A DNA stretch of 64,000 nt from Algoriphagus antarcticus (lineage in GTDB: Bacteria > Bacteroidota > Bacteroidia > Cytophagales > Cyclobacteriaceae), in assembly GCF_002150685.1 (NCBI RefSeq), contig NZ_MSSW01000027.1, positions 62,001 through 126,000 on the forward strand, written 5' to 3'. The notes beneath the pieces are model-generated. The model was not told the origin of the DNA and did no database searches. It worked only from the letters and a program-made list of their open reading frames with translations. A program made the translations under genes and the position numbers. How positions within the stretch are numbered: the first letter of the stretch is position 1; every line of letters starts with the position of its first letter. Shown one piece after another: positions 45,057 through 54,115 of the stretch.

Positions 45057-45968
45057 TCATGGCTTATGATACCTCACAAAAGCTATCCATTCTCCATCGG
45101 GTGACCAGCTATGCACGTTGATCGTCCCTTGCCCTCCGTAGAAAACTTCCGTTAGATCTTTGATCTCTTTTGTCTCGACGTCTAGCAAGCGAAGCTTGAC
45201 ATCTTTGCCAAACGGGTGAGAACCTTTCTGATCTTTTAGGTATGAAATAATTACTGCTGATTTATTGTCTGGAGACGGATGTGGAAACCAATTGTCCAAT
45301 GAATCATTCGTTAGTTGCTCGGCACCAGTGCCATCGGGTTTCATTCGATAGGCTTGCATTCTTCCTGTACGGTTGGAGTTGAAGTAAATCCAATTGCCAT
45401 CATAAGAATATTCAGGGCCATCATCAAGACCTTCTGCATCTGTAATTCTTTTCTCTGTACCTCCGGCTGTTGGGATGGAGTAAATATCCCAAAGGTCATT
45501 TCGTTCAGCGCAATAAACCAGTGTTTTGCCATCTGGACTAATGCCATGCCAATAGCTTGGATGGTCTGGTGTGATTAATTTTGGCTCACCTCCAGCAAGA
45601 GGGACGGTATAGATTCGGGATCCAAAGTCTTGATCGCTTTTGCTGATTACCAGAAGTTTCCCATCGAAACTTATCCCGTGATCATTATTCGCCCGAGAGA
45701 TTTTATCTGGCTGAATTTGTCCTAGTTTATTCCCATCTAAATCTATTTTCTCAAGAAATCCACCGGAATTAATGAGCAAGAATTTACCGTCTCTGGACCA
45801 ATTTGGAGCTTCGAAATGTCTGATTTCTTTTAAGATTGTTTTTTGTTCTCCAGATTTTACGTTGAGGATTACTAGCTCACTGGAAGTTCCCTCTGGGACT
45901 TGTTGTGCATAGAGCGTAATAGAAGATAAGAGGAAGATTAATGAGAAAAGGATTTTTGGGTTCAGCAT
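45057..45968 (-). CDS. secreted TolB-like WD40/PD40 propeller protein
   Basis: 303 residues. Signal peptide ending ITLYAQ, then PD40 blades of the type APNWSRDGKFLLIN, GISFDGKLLVIS, HGISPDGKTLVYC, PEYSYDGNWIYFNS and SWSPDGEWIAFVR. This is similar to the propeller part of TolB but without the TolB N-terminal domain. Probably a periplasmic binding scaffold. Monocistronic, about 46 bases from selD. Confidence 0.82.
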   Translation of the reverse strand: MLNPKILFSLIFLLSSITLYAQQVPEGTSSELVILNVKSGEQKTILKEIRHFEAPNWSRDGKFLLINSGGFLEKIDLDGNKLGQIQPDKISRANNDHGISFDGKLLVISKSDQDFGSRIYTVPLAGGEPKLITPDHPSYWHGISPDGKTLVYCAERNDLWDIYSIPTAGGTEKRITDAEGLDDGPEYSYDGNWIYFNSNRTGRMQAYRMKPDGTGAEQLTNDSLDNWFPHPSPDNKSAVIISYLKDQKGSHPFGKDVKLRLLDVETKEIKDLTEVFYGGQGTINVHSWSPDGEWIAFVRYHKP

Positions 45969-46013
45969 GGTGGGTTTGGGGTGATAGTTGGGTTAAGATA
46001 ATAATAAGTAATA

Positions 46014-47057
46014 CTATGGCATCACTTCTACCACAAATTCATTCCTATCTGTGAACTGACCAATTTCCCAAATGACTTGGTCTTGCTGCTTCATCGAATC
46101 CTCAAACCAAGCTTTATTTTCAGGATCTACGGCAAGCATTAATCCCCCGCTTGTCTGAGGATCACAAAGTTTGACCAAGTCCATTCCCACCACGCCCTTG
46201 GTTTTGGCGCTATAGGCATTCCAATTTCGGTAGGTGTTGTCAGGAAAAATAAACTGATTGATGTACTCTTGCACACCTTCGATCATCGGAAGTTTTTTGA
46301 GATCAATTTCTGCGGAAAGTCCTGCGCCTTCGCACATTTCTATCAAATGCCCTAACAGTCCAAATCCAGTCACATCTGTCATGGCGTGGACTTCTTCGTG
46401 ATTTCCCAGAATTTCTCCAATGGAATTCAATCTGCAAGCTGTATCCAATAAACTCATATAGTCCTTCTCGGAGATTTTTTGACGCTTCAGGGCTGTTGCC
46501 AATACGCCTACTCCAAGCTGCTTGGTGAGGTAAATAAGGTCCCCCGACTTAGCGCCGCTGTTGGTTTTGATTTTATGAGGGTGCACTATGCCATTTACCG
46601 ACAGTCCAAAAATTGGATCTTTTGCAGCGATGGAATGTCCTCCAGCCAATTCTATTCCTGCAGCTTTACATATTGCTTTTGCTCCTTCCATTACTTTAGC
46701 GGCAAGTTCAGGCGCGAGCTTTTCTACTGGCCAGCTTAGAATCGCATTGGCGAAAATTGGTTTTCCACCCATAGCATACACATCTGAAAGTGCATTTGCG
46801 GCAGCGATTCTCCCAAAGTCAAAGGGATCATCTACGATAGGTGTGAAAAAATCCACCGTATTTATCACTGCCAAATCTTCAGATACCTGATAAACAGCCG
46901 CGTCATCTTTCCCTGAATTGCCAACCAATAAATTTGGATCCGATTGACTAAATGAGCCACTTGAACTTAGAATCTGGTCTAAAATAGCCGGAGCGATTTT
47001 GCAACCGCAGCCAGAACCTTCACCCCATTCAGTCAGTCTTGTTGGTGTATTTTCCAT
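46014..47057 (-). CDS. selD: selenide, water dikinase (selenophosphate synthase)
   Basis: 347 residues. The catalytic motif GSGCGCK gives Cys17 and Lys20, the same numbering as in E. coli SelD, so this is the Cys form, not selenocysteine. Further AIRS-type motifs are GKDDAAVY, AGGHSI, TDVTGFGLLGHL and DPQTSGGLM. It makes selenophosphate from selenide and ATP. The start overlaps mnmH by 29 bases, and that neighbour is the likely user of the product. A longer frame starting at 47114 lies inside mnmH and is rejected. Confidence 0.95.
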   Translation of the reverse strand: MENTPTRLTEWGEGSGCGCKIAPAILDQILSSSGSFSQSDPNLLVGNSGKDDAAVYQVSEDLAVINTVDFFTPIVDDPFDFGRIAAANALSDVYAMGGKPIFANAILSWPVEKLAPELAAKVMEGAKAICKAAGIELAGGHSIAAKDPIFGLSVNGIVHPHKIKTNSGAKSGDLIYLTKQLGVGVLATALKRQKISEKDYMSLLDTACRLNSIGEILGNHEEVHAMTDVTGFGLLGHLIEMCEGAGLSAEIDLKKLPMIEGVQEYINQFIFPDNTYRNWNAYSAKTKGVVGMDLVKLCDPQTSGGLMLAVDPENKAWFEDSMKQQDQVIWEIGQFTDRNEFVVEVMP

Positions 47058-48084
47058 GGAATTGTGTTTTTGCTTCAAGTAGTTTTTTGATGGATGTATC
47101 GGGATCGATCCCACGTAGATCTAATTGGATAGTCTTGCCTTCGGCATGCTTTTCCAAGTCAAATATGTAGGCTTTGTCGTAGTAGATAAGCATGTTTGAG
47201 ATCCATTCGGCATGATTTCCTTCTACGATTGCCTCTATCGCTTGAGATGTACGCAACCCCCCTAATCGCTTCTTCAGACGCAAGACAGCAAGGATTAATT
47301 CATCAGCAGGCAATACGGCATATTCTTCAGCAATAAGCTCGACTCGCTCTTCATCAGTTTTCAGAATGTCTATGAGAGGTGCTGCCAACATTTGAAGGTA
47401 GAATTTGTCAGGTAGAATTAATCTGCCGATTTTTCGACTTTCGTTTTCTATCCAGATAGGCTTTTTCGGATTTTGCTTGCGCAAAGCTTCTGCAAATAGA
47501 TTTTCAAATTGCTCCACGGTAGGCTGAGCGGGCTGTCCGATGGAACCAAAGGAAGATCCTTTGTGATTTGCCAAGCCTTCCAAATCAATAATTTGCTCGT
47601 CTGATTCCTGAAGGCTCTGTAGCAATCTGGTTTTCCCTGTCCCGGTTTTTCCTCCTAAAACAATGAGAACCCATTCTCTTCTGACCAAATCAAAACTGTA
47701 GGTTCGGTAGGTTTTATAGCCGCCTTTGAGTCTAAAAACCTCAAAGCCCACCATGGTTAATAGCCAAGAAAGGATTTGGCTACGCATTCCTCCACGCCAG
47801 CAATAGATGAGTATTTTTTTCTCTGGAAATTTCTTTAAAACTTCTTTTAAAATCAAATGAAAGCGTGGTCCGACTAGTTCAAAACCTTTGATAGTAGCTT
47901 CTTCCGATCCCCTTTCTTTATATAGTGTCCCTACGACTATTCTTTCTGAATTATTTAGAATTGGGATATTGATAGAGTTGGGAATGTGACTTTGTTCAAA
48001 TTCCCCTTCACTTCTCGCATCGAGCATCGGGAATTGATCTCGCAAACTCCAAAAATCATCTAAAGAAATTAACTGCTCGGCCAT
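47029..48084 (-). CDS. mnmH: tRNA 2-selenouridine synthase
   Basis: 351 residues. An N-terminal rhodanese domain with catalytic Cys95 (LIYCWRGGMRS) is followed by a P-loop domain (GGKTGTGKT, about residues 144-152). It replaces sulfur with selenium in the wobble base of tRNAs for Lys, Glu and Gln. It is upstream of and overlaps selD, so selenium is used here at least for tRNA. No selA or selB is seen in the window. Confidence 0.94.
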   Translation of the reverse strand: MAEQLISLDDFWSLRDQFPMLDARSEGEFEQSHIPNSINIPILNNSERIVVGTLYKERGSEEATIKGFELVGPRFHLILKEVLKKFPEKKILIYCWRGGMRSQILSWLLTMVGFEVFRLKGGYKTYRTYSFDLVRREWVLIVLGGKTGTGKTRLLQSLQESDEQIIDLEGLANHKGSSFGSIGQPAQPTVEQFENLFAEALRKQNPKKPIWIENESRKIGRLILPDKFYLQMLAAPLIDILKTDEERVELIAEEYAVLPADELILAVLRLKKRLGGLRTSQAIEAIVEGNHAEWISNMLIYYDKAYIFDLEKHAEGKTIQLDLRGIDPDTSIKKLLEAKTQFHGKYTNKTD

Positions 48085-48104
48085 AAAGTATGAAGATAAA
48101 AAAA

Positions 48105-48128
48105 AGCCGCAAGGAATTCTTTGCGGCT
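48105..48128 (-). terminator. terminator of trxA
   Basis: AGCCGCAA pairs with TTGCGGCT; on the minus strand eight T follow. It lies between trxA and mnmH, so the two are separate transcripts, at least in part. Confidence 0.8.
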
Positions 48129-48150
48129 CTGATTGTAATTTAGTCAACTA

Positions 48151-48471
48151 TTAAAGTTGGGCATCTATTTTTTGTGCCAGAACAGATTTTGGAACTGCTC
48201 CTATTTGCTTGTCTACTATCTCACCACCTTTGAAAATCAAAAGAGTAGGGATAGATCTGATTCCAAACTTCGCGGAAATAGTTGGATTTGCATCCACATC
48301 TACTTTGCCAATGATAGCTTTGCCATCATATTCTCCCGCAAGTTCCTCTACTAATGGACCGATCATCTTACATGGCCCACACCATTCAGCCCAGAAGTCA
48401 ACCAGAATTGGTTTATCAGAATTAATGATTTCTTCAAAGTTAGCGTCGGTTAATTCTATCGCTTTTCCCAT
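48151..48471 (-). CDS. trxA: thioredoxin
   Basis: 106 residues of classic thioredoxin: FWAEWCGPCKMIGP with Cys31 and Cys34, cis-Pro in RSIPTLLIF and the C-terminal helix. The general cytoplasmic disulfide reductase. Single gene. Confidence 0.96.
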   Translation of the reverse strand: MGKAIELTDANFEEIINSDKPILVDFWAEWCGPCKMIGPLVEELAGEYDGKAIIGKVDVDANPTISAKFGIRSIPTLLIFKGGEIVDKQIGAVPKSVLAQKIDAQL

Positions 48472-48502
48472 TGTATGTTTAGTTTAACGTTTCTTATTTT
48501 TT

Positions 48503-48510
48503 CAAATATA
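48503..48510 (-). promoter_or_regulatory. -7 promoter box of trxA
   Basis: TATATTTG on the minus strand, about 32 bases before the start codon, matches TAnnTTTG. The -33 element is weak. Confidence 0.5.
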
Positions 48511-48659
48511 GAACTGAAAGGGAATTGAAGATTAATAAGTTCCGATTGGATTAATTTTTTTGTCTAGGATCAATTGATAATGACGATGATGACTACATAA
48601 TGCTTTTGCAGTTAAACCTAATTTTTTAATACGCAAAACTCAAATATCAATCTTTGAAG

Positions 48660-48705
48660 TTTGCGTTGAGGTAGCATTGGTCATCGGTCACCCAACATCG
48701 GTCTT
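48660..48705. repeat. CCGATGTTGGGTG repeat behind dnaE
   Basis: gcattggtcatcggtcacccaacatcggtctttc: the unit catcgg(t/a)c is repeated around acccaacatcggtc. Same motif as at 15538 and 55417. Confidence 0.55.
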
Positions 48706-48760
48706 TCAAGCCCATGGAAATAACAAATCTAGGTTAATCGAGGACACTTCATGTATACAT

Positions 48761-51700
48761 TTATACCACCTTATACATCACCTCAGGAATTTGCTTCAAT
48801 TCCATGATCATTTCTGAGCTTGGATTAATAGAGAATCTTTTAGATAACAGCTCTAGAGCAATATTCTCCTTGCGATCAATCACATCAAAATAGAGCTTAG
48901 CATCTCCTTTGTATTTCTCAGTGATTGCCTGCAATTTCTCCATCAAATCAAGGGTAAGATCATCCAGATTTATATTGACCCGAAGTCCCTTCACCATTTT
49001 CCCACGGATTTCATCGAGTAGCGTAATGTTGCTTATCTTAAACTCCAACTCATTTTCTGCCCAGCGCTTACTAGCCGCCGTTCCACTGATGAACAAAAAC
49101 CAGCCCGGCATAAAGTATTCTTTGAACTTCACATAATCATCTCCAAATAGGAAAAAGGTGAATGCGCCTTGATAATCCTCCAGTGTAAGTGTGCCGAAGG
49201 GTTTTCCGTTTTTGGTAGTTCGGTGTGCAAAAGTGGAAACTGATCCAGCCAATTTGATATCGCTACGATTTCTCAAACTTTCCAAGTCAGTCAAATCAGG
49301 CAAAGCAGCATTTGTAAAGGATTCGATTTCTAATCTAAACTGATCCAACGGATGCCCAGAAATGTAAAGCCCAACGACTTCTTTCTCAATATTTAATTGC
49401 TGCAGTTGCGTGAAAGGCTCCATCGGAGCTATGGTTGGAAGCGGAACTTCCATATTGCCAGCGCCTCCTCCGAAAAGACTAACTTGATTACTTTCTTCCT
49501 CCTGCTGTACTTTTTGAGCGTACTTTGTTGCTTTTTCGATCAGATTTAAATCATTGTCCGCAGCTTCTAAATATTGCCTTCTGTGATGCTGTGGGAAGCA
49601 ATCAAATCCACCTGCCATTGCCAAGGCTTCCATGGTTTTCTTATTGAGTGCTTTGGAGCTTACTCGTTTCGCAAATTCAAAGATGTTTTTATACGCGCCG
49701 TTTTTCTCCCGTTCACTAATAATCGCATCCACCGCAGCAGAACCTGCACCTTTGATCGCAGCCATTCCAAATCGAATTTCGCCGGCAGCATTTACGGTAA
49801 ATCCGTTTTTGGATTCATTCACGTCTGGACCCAAGACGGGGATTCCAGCCCGCTTACATTCTTCCATGAAAAACGTCACCTGAGTGATGTCATTCATGTT
49901 ATTACTCAATACTGACGCGAGGTATTCAGCAGGATAATGCGCTTTCAGATAGGCCGTCTGGTAGGCAATCCACGCATAGCAAGTTGAGTGGGATTTGTTA
50001 AAGGCGTAGGATGCAAAGGCTTCCCAGTCGGTCCAGATCTTCGAAAGTTTCTTGGCATCATGACCTTTGGCAGAAGCCTGTGCTATGAATTTTGGCTTCA
50101 TCTTATCCAGTACATCCTTCTGCTTTTTACCCATCGCTTTACGCAAAACGTCCGCCTCACCTTTAGTGAATCCGGCGAGTTTTTGGGACAAAAGCATTAC
50201 TTGCTCTTGGTAAACTGTGATTCCGTAGGTTTCCTCCAAGTATTCCTTCATGTCGTCCAGATCGTATTCGATCGCTTCCGTTCCATGTTTTCTTCTCACA
50301 AAAGCAGGGATATATGCTATTGGGCCTGGACGATACAAGGCGTTCATGGCAATCAAATCCGCAAAAACTGTAGGCTTCAGATCGCGCATGTATTTCTGCA
50401 TTCCCGCAGATTCATATTGGAAAATGCCGACTGTCTCACCACGCTGGAAAAGCTCATAAGTCTTTACATCATCTATCGGGAAATGATCGGCATCCAGCTC
50501 GATGCCATGTCTTTCCTCTACAATTCTGATCGCGGTTTTTATAAGCGTCAGGGTTTTTAGACCCAAAAAGTCCATCTTCAACAGACCTGCAGCTTCTACC
50601 ACAGAGTTGTCAAACTGGGTGCAAACCATATCTGAATCCTTCGCAAGCGCAACTGGGACATAGTTCGTAATATCATCTGGTGTGATGATTACGCCACACG
50701 CGTGTATTCCTAGGTTTCGCACAGATCCTTCTAGCATAGTCGCTTGATTGATCGTTTTGGCAGCATCATCCTGACCTTTGGAGATCTTGATTAATTCATC
50801 TGCTTTGGCAATCATCTCGCTTTGGCCGTTGAGTTTGTCAGAGATGGCAGCACGGTTTCCTTGCAGTGCAAAGAGTGCTTTCAGTTTGATGTCAGGGACT
50901 AAATTAGCCAGTCGTCCAGCCTCGGCAAGTGGGAGATTCAGTACTCTTGCGGTATCTCGAATAGCAGATTTGGCAGCCATGGTGCCATAGGTGATGATCT
51001 GTGCGACTTGGTTGGAGCCGTATTTTCTGATCACATAATCGATCACTGACTGGCGACCTTCATCGTCAAAGTCAATGTCAATATCAGGAAGTGAAACTCG
51101 ATCAGGATTTAGGAAACGTTCGAATAGAAGATTGTATGCGATGGGGTCTATATTGGTAATGCCAGTACAGTAAGCGACAGCCGAGCCTGCTGCCGATCCA
51201 CGACCTGGTCCGACAGAAACTCCCATTCTTCTCGCCTCTGCAATAAAGTCTTGTACAATTAAGAAGTATCCTGGATAGCCTGTGTTTTTGACCGTGGCTA
51301 GCTCAAAGTCTAAGCGCTCTTCGATTTCTGAAGTGATTTCTGGATAACGTTTTTTTGCTCCCTCATAGGTTAAATGTCTGAGATATGCATTTTCCCCGCG
51401 CTTTTCACCATCGACTTCATCTTCAGCGTGCTTAAATTCTTCGGGAATTCCGAAGGCTGGAAGGAGGACTTCTCGCGCGAGTTTATAGGTCTCTACTTTC
51501 TCTGTAATCTCATTGGTACATTCGATGGCTTCCGGCATGTCTGCGAAGAGCTTTTTCATCTCATCGGGAGTTTTGATGTAGAATTCATCATTCGGGAAGC
51601 CGTAGCGAAATTCTCTTCCACGCTTACCAATGTACTTTTTCGGCTTATCGTAAAGCTCTCCGTCTTTCACGCATAGCAATACATCGTGCGCTTTTGCATC

Positions 51701-53047
51701 GGTTTTCTCACTGTAGTAAGAGTTGTTTGCTGCGAAATATTTCACATCGTACTTCCGCGCAAATTCTAACAGTACCTCATTTACTTTCTCTTCCTCAGGG
51801 ATGCCGTGGCGATTGAGCTCTACATAAAAATCTTCGCCAAACTGGGCCTTCCACCACACAAAAGCTTCTTCCGCTTGGGTTTCTCCGACGTTCAAAATCA
51901 AGAAAGGAATCTCTCCCCAAAGCCCACCAGTGGTAGCGATTAGATCAGCTTTGTATTGAACCAAAAGCTCTTTGTCAATTCGGGGTAAATAGTAAAAACC
52001 TTCGATATTGGCGTAGGAAGCTAGTTTTGCTAGGTTGTGATAACCAGCTTTATTTTTTGCTAGGAGAACAGTTTGGTAACCGTCATCCTTATTTGATTTG
52101 TTTTTTCTGTCGCGGCAAAGATTGAATTCACAGCCCAAAATTGGCTTGATATCTTTTGCGAGTGCTTCTTTCACGAAGTGGAAAGCGCCCATCATATTCC
52201 CGTGATCAGTCATCGCAATAGCTGGCATTCCCAACTCTTTTGCGCGAGCAATCATGGCAGGAATCTCACAGGTGGCCTGAAGAACGGAGTACTGACTATG
52301 GACGTGCAGGTGTGTAAACGGAACATCTTTAAGATCTGAGATATCCGCTTTACCGGCCTGCTTTAGTACATCTTTCGCAGCGACTTTCTGAGCATCTTTT
52401 GCTTGCGCGAAGTTGGCTTCCTCCAGCTTAGGTGCTTCGTATATTACTTCTTTAATTGCGATTCCAGTCACAGGAGCTTGTACTCCTTGTGTGATCAAGC
52501 CAAAGAAACAGCGAGCTGTAGCATCCACATCATAAGCCGCATCGTGGGCATCACCGAAGCCTTTCCCAAAAAGTTTATGATGTAACTCTGTAAGCGTTGG
52601 CCATTTGAATTTGCCTCCTCGACCCCCGGGAAGTGCACAGAAATCTGTGGAAATATCTTTGGTGTCCAGCTGCTTTGCTGTCAACGGCATAGTAGCCTCA
52701 GCTCGGTAGTATTCCGAACCTGTTACATTGACATCAAACTCGACATTGTGTCCTACCAAATAGGTGGCTTTCTGTACGTCTCCTTCAAATATTCCGAGGA
52801 TCTGCTTCAGGTCGTGTCCTTCGGCTAAAGCTCGTTTGGTGGAAATCCCGTGAACTTTCTCCGCATTGTAGGGAATCGTAAATCCTTCGGGACGGATGAT
52901 GTAATTATGATTAGAAATCAGATTTCCCTTAGCATCATGCAGTTGCCAGGCTAGCTGAACAAGTCTTGGCCAGTTGTCCACATCGGACATGGGGGCATTG
53001 TAATCGCGGGGAAGACCGGTGGTCTCCGTATCAAAAATTAAATACAT
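48761..53047 (-). CDS. dnaE: DNA polymerase III alpha subunit with fused N-terminal proofreading exonuclease
   Basis: 1,428 residues against about 1,150-1,200 for ordinary DnaE. Residues 1-190 are a DnaQ-type 3'-5' exonuclease with all catalytic residues visible: D6 and E8 (FDTETTG), D105 (GHNVEFD), H168 and D173 (AHDAAYDVD). After a linker of about 55 residues the PHP domain starts near residue 245 (HLHVHSQYSVL), followed by the polymerase core (PDIDIDFDD near residue 660), the helix-hairpin-helix region and a C-terminal OB fold. It replicates the chromosome. The arrangement differs from PolC, where the exonuclease is inserted inside PHP. Single gene. Confidence 0.95.
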   Translation of the reverse strand: MYLIFDTETTGLPRDYNAPMSDVDNWPRLVQLAWQLHDAKGNLISNHNYIIRPEGFTIPYNAEKVHGISTKRALAEGHDLKQILGIFEGDVQKATYLVGHNVEFDVNVTGSEYYRAEATMPLTAKQLDTKDISTDFCALPGGRGGKFKWPTLTELHHKLFGKGFGDAHDAAYDVDATARCFFGLITQGVQAPVTGIAIKEVIYEAPKLEEANFAQAKDAQKVAAKDVLKQAGKADISDLKDVPFTHLHVHSQYSVLQATCEIPAMIARAKELGMPAIAMTDHGNMMGAFHFVKEALAKDIKPILGCEFNLCRDRKNKSNKDDGYQTVLLAKNKAGYHNLAKLASYANIEGFYYLPRIDKELLVQYKADLIATTGGLWGEIPFLILNVGETQAEEAFVWWKAQFGEDFYVELNRHGIPEEEKVNEVLLEFARKYDVKYFAANNSYYSEKTDAKAHDVLLCVKDGELYDKPKKYIGKRGREFRYGFPNDEFYIKTPDEMKKLFADMPEAIECTNEITEKVETYKLAREVLLPAFGIPEEFKHAEDEVDGEKRGENAYLRHLTYEGAKKRYPEITSEIEERLDFELATVKNTGYPGYFLIVQDFIAEARRMGVSVGPGRGSAAGSAVAYCTGITNIDPIAYNLLFERFLNPDRVSLPDIDIDFDDEGRQSVIDYVIRKYGSNQVAQIITYGTMAAKSAIRDTARVLNLPLAEAGRLANLVPDIKLKALFALQGNRAAISDKLNGQSEMIAKADELIKISKGQDDAAKTINQATMLEGSVRNLGIHACGVIITPDDITNYVPVALAKDSDMVCTQFDNSVVEAAGLLKMDFLGLKTLTLIKTAIRIVEERHGIELDADHFPIDDVKTYELFQRGETVGIFQYESAGMQKYMRDLKPTVFADLIAMNALYRPGPIAYIPAFVRRKHGTEAIEYDLDDMKEYLEETYGITVYQEQVMLLSQKLAGFTKGEADVLRKAMGKKQKDVLDKMKPKFIAQASAKGHDAKKLSKIWTDWEAFASYAFNKSHSTCYAWIAYQTAYLKAHYPAEYLASVLSNNMNDITQVTFFMEECKRAGIPVLGPDVNESKNGFTVNAAGEIRFGMAAIKGAGSAAVDAIISEREKNGAYKNIFEFAKRVSSKALNKKTMEALAMAGGFDCFPQHHRRQYLEAADNDLNLIEKATKYAQKVQQEEESNQVSLFGGGAGNMEVPLPTIAPMEPFTQLQQLNIEKEVVGLYISGHPLDQFRLEIESFTNAALPDLTDLESLRNRSDIKLAGSVSTFAHRTTKNGKPFGTLTLEDYQGAFTFFLFGDDYVKFKEYFMPGWFLFISGTAASKRWAENELEFKISNITLLDEIRGKMVKGLRVNINLDDLTLDLMEKLQAITEKYKGDAKLYFDVIDRKENIALELLSKRFSINPSSEMIMELKQIPEVMYKVV

Positions 53048-53293
53048 ACAGCTTGGGGAATTGAGACTTCAAATTAGGGCTAATCTCTGAAAGGAGACAA
53101 GCGGAGCGGAGGTAATTGTCGGAGATTTTTACCTAGTAATGAATAGCACCTTAAGCTTGAGACTTTTAAACTTTTTAATTCTCTGGGTGAGATGCCGTAA
53201 AAAAAGTGGTTAAGTTAAATCAGGAAAGGATTGAAAAATCTCTCCAGAAGATTACCTTTCCATACGATCTTTTTTGGTTCAAACTACCCGCAT

Positions 53294-54012
53294 TCACCAA
53301 TCCTTTTGAGGATATTGGAGTTGTAGAAAAAGCCAGGATTTAGCTGTGGGCTGAGAAATCCCTGCTTCATTTGCTAAGGCACTTAGATTCAAAAATTGAC
53401 CTGCCCGTGCTGCGCAGAGACTCAGGAAACTTTGAAATTGTCTCAAATCTCTGACAACCATGAGTTCTGTCACATCCCGATTGCCGTAGGTTTGGACATA
53501 ATTGGAGTAAAATACGCTTGGTGAAATCTTCCTGTCATACATGGCAGGGTAAAACCCAGTGATCAACTGGTCAAAAGGATCTTCTGCAAGCTAATTCGCT
53601 GATGATAGCTCCTTCGTGTCTAGTGGTAATAGCTTGAAAATAGCTACTCGGTCAGCTAAGCTCTGAGTGATTCGCTCCTTTATGTGAAAGTTTGAGATCC
53701 GGAAAGTATAAATCCGCCCATTCGATCAGGACGACTGTCAACAAGAGTTTGTAGGCACGAAAATATAGCTGGTGCTTGCTGTACTTCATCAAAGATCACC
53801 TGATCGTGGTACTCAGCCAGAAAGCCATTTGGGTCTTTCAGCGCAAAATCCCGATTATCTGGATTTTCCAAACTAACATAGCGATAGTCTGGGAAAAGCG
53901 TTCGTAAAAGCGTAGTCTTTCCTGACTGTCTTGGGCCAGTGATTGCCTGTATGGGGTATTTACTTTGACATTCCCGTATTGCGTTGAATATCTGTCGATT
54001 AATCACATTCAT
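53294..54012 (-). pseudogene. DUF4143-type AAA ATPase, broken
   Basis: The N-terminus is an intact ATPase (ITGPRQSGKTTLL Walker A, VIFDEVQQ Walker B, FILSGSQ). At SGSQTF the frame shifts; the next frame reads HIKERITQSLADRVAIFKLLPL and has an in-frame TAG after SSAN. It then continues LAEDPFDQLITGFYPAMYD to the DUF4143 part (VFYSNYVQTYGNRDVTELM...NEAGISQPTAKSW), where the rest is lost. So there are at least one frameshift, one nonsense codon and a C-terminal deletion. Intact homologs have about 380-400 residues. Function of the family is uncertain. Confidence 0.85.
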
Positions 54013-54038
54013 TTGCTACAAATGGACATCTAATTTTG

Positions 54039-54070
54039 AAATTGTACAGACTTTATTTTAAAATTGTACA
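54039..54070. promoter_or_regulatory. direct repeat AAATTGTACA upstream of the broken ATPase
   Basis: Two exact 10-base copies at 54039-54048 and 54061-54070, 22 bases apart (two helical turns), each ending in the palindrome TGTACA. They lie 27-58 bases upstream of the minus-strand start and could be a tandem regulator site. Confidence 0.5.
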
Positions 54071-54115
54071 ACTTTTATCTTTCTCTCAATGATTGTAAAA
54101 GGATAGCTTTTACTC

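Noticed and set aside
46990-47030. Selenocysteine codon in selD
   Set aside because: The catalytic site reads Cys-Gly-Cys-Lys with ordinary TGC/TGT-type codons and no in-frame TGA.
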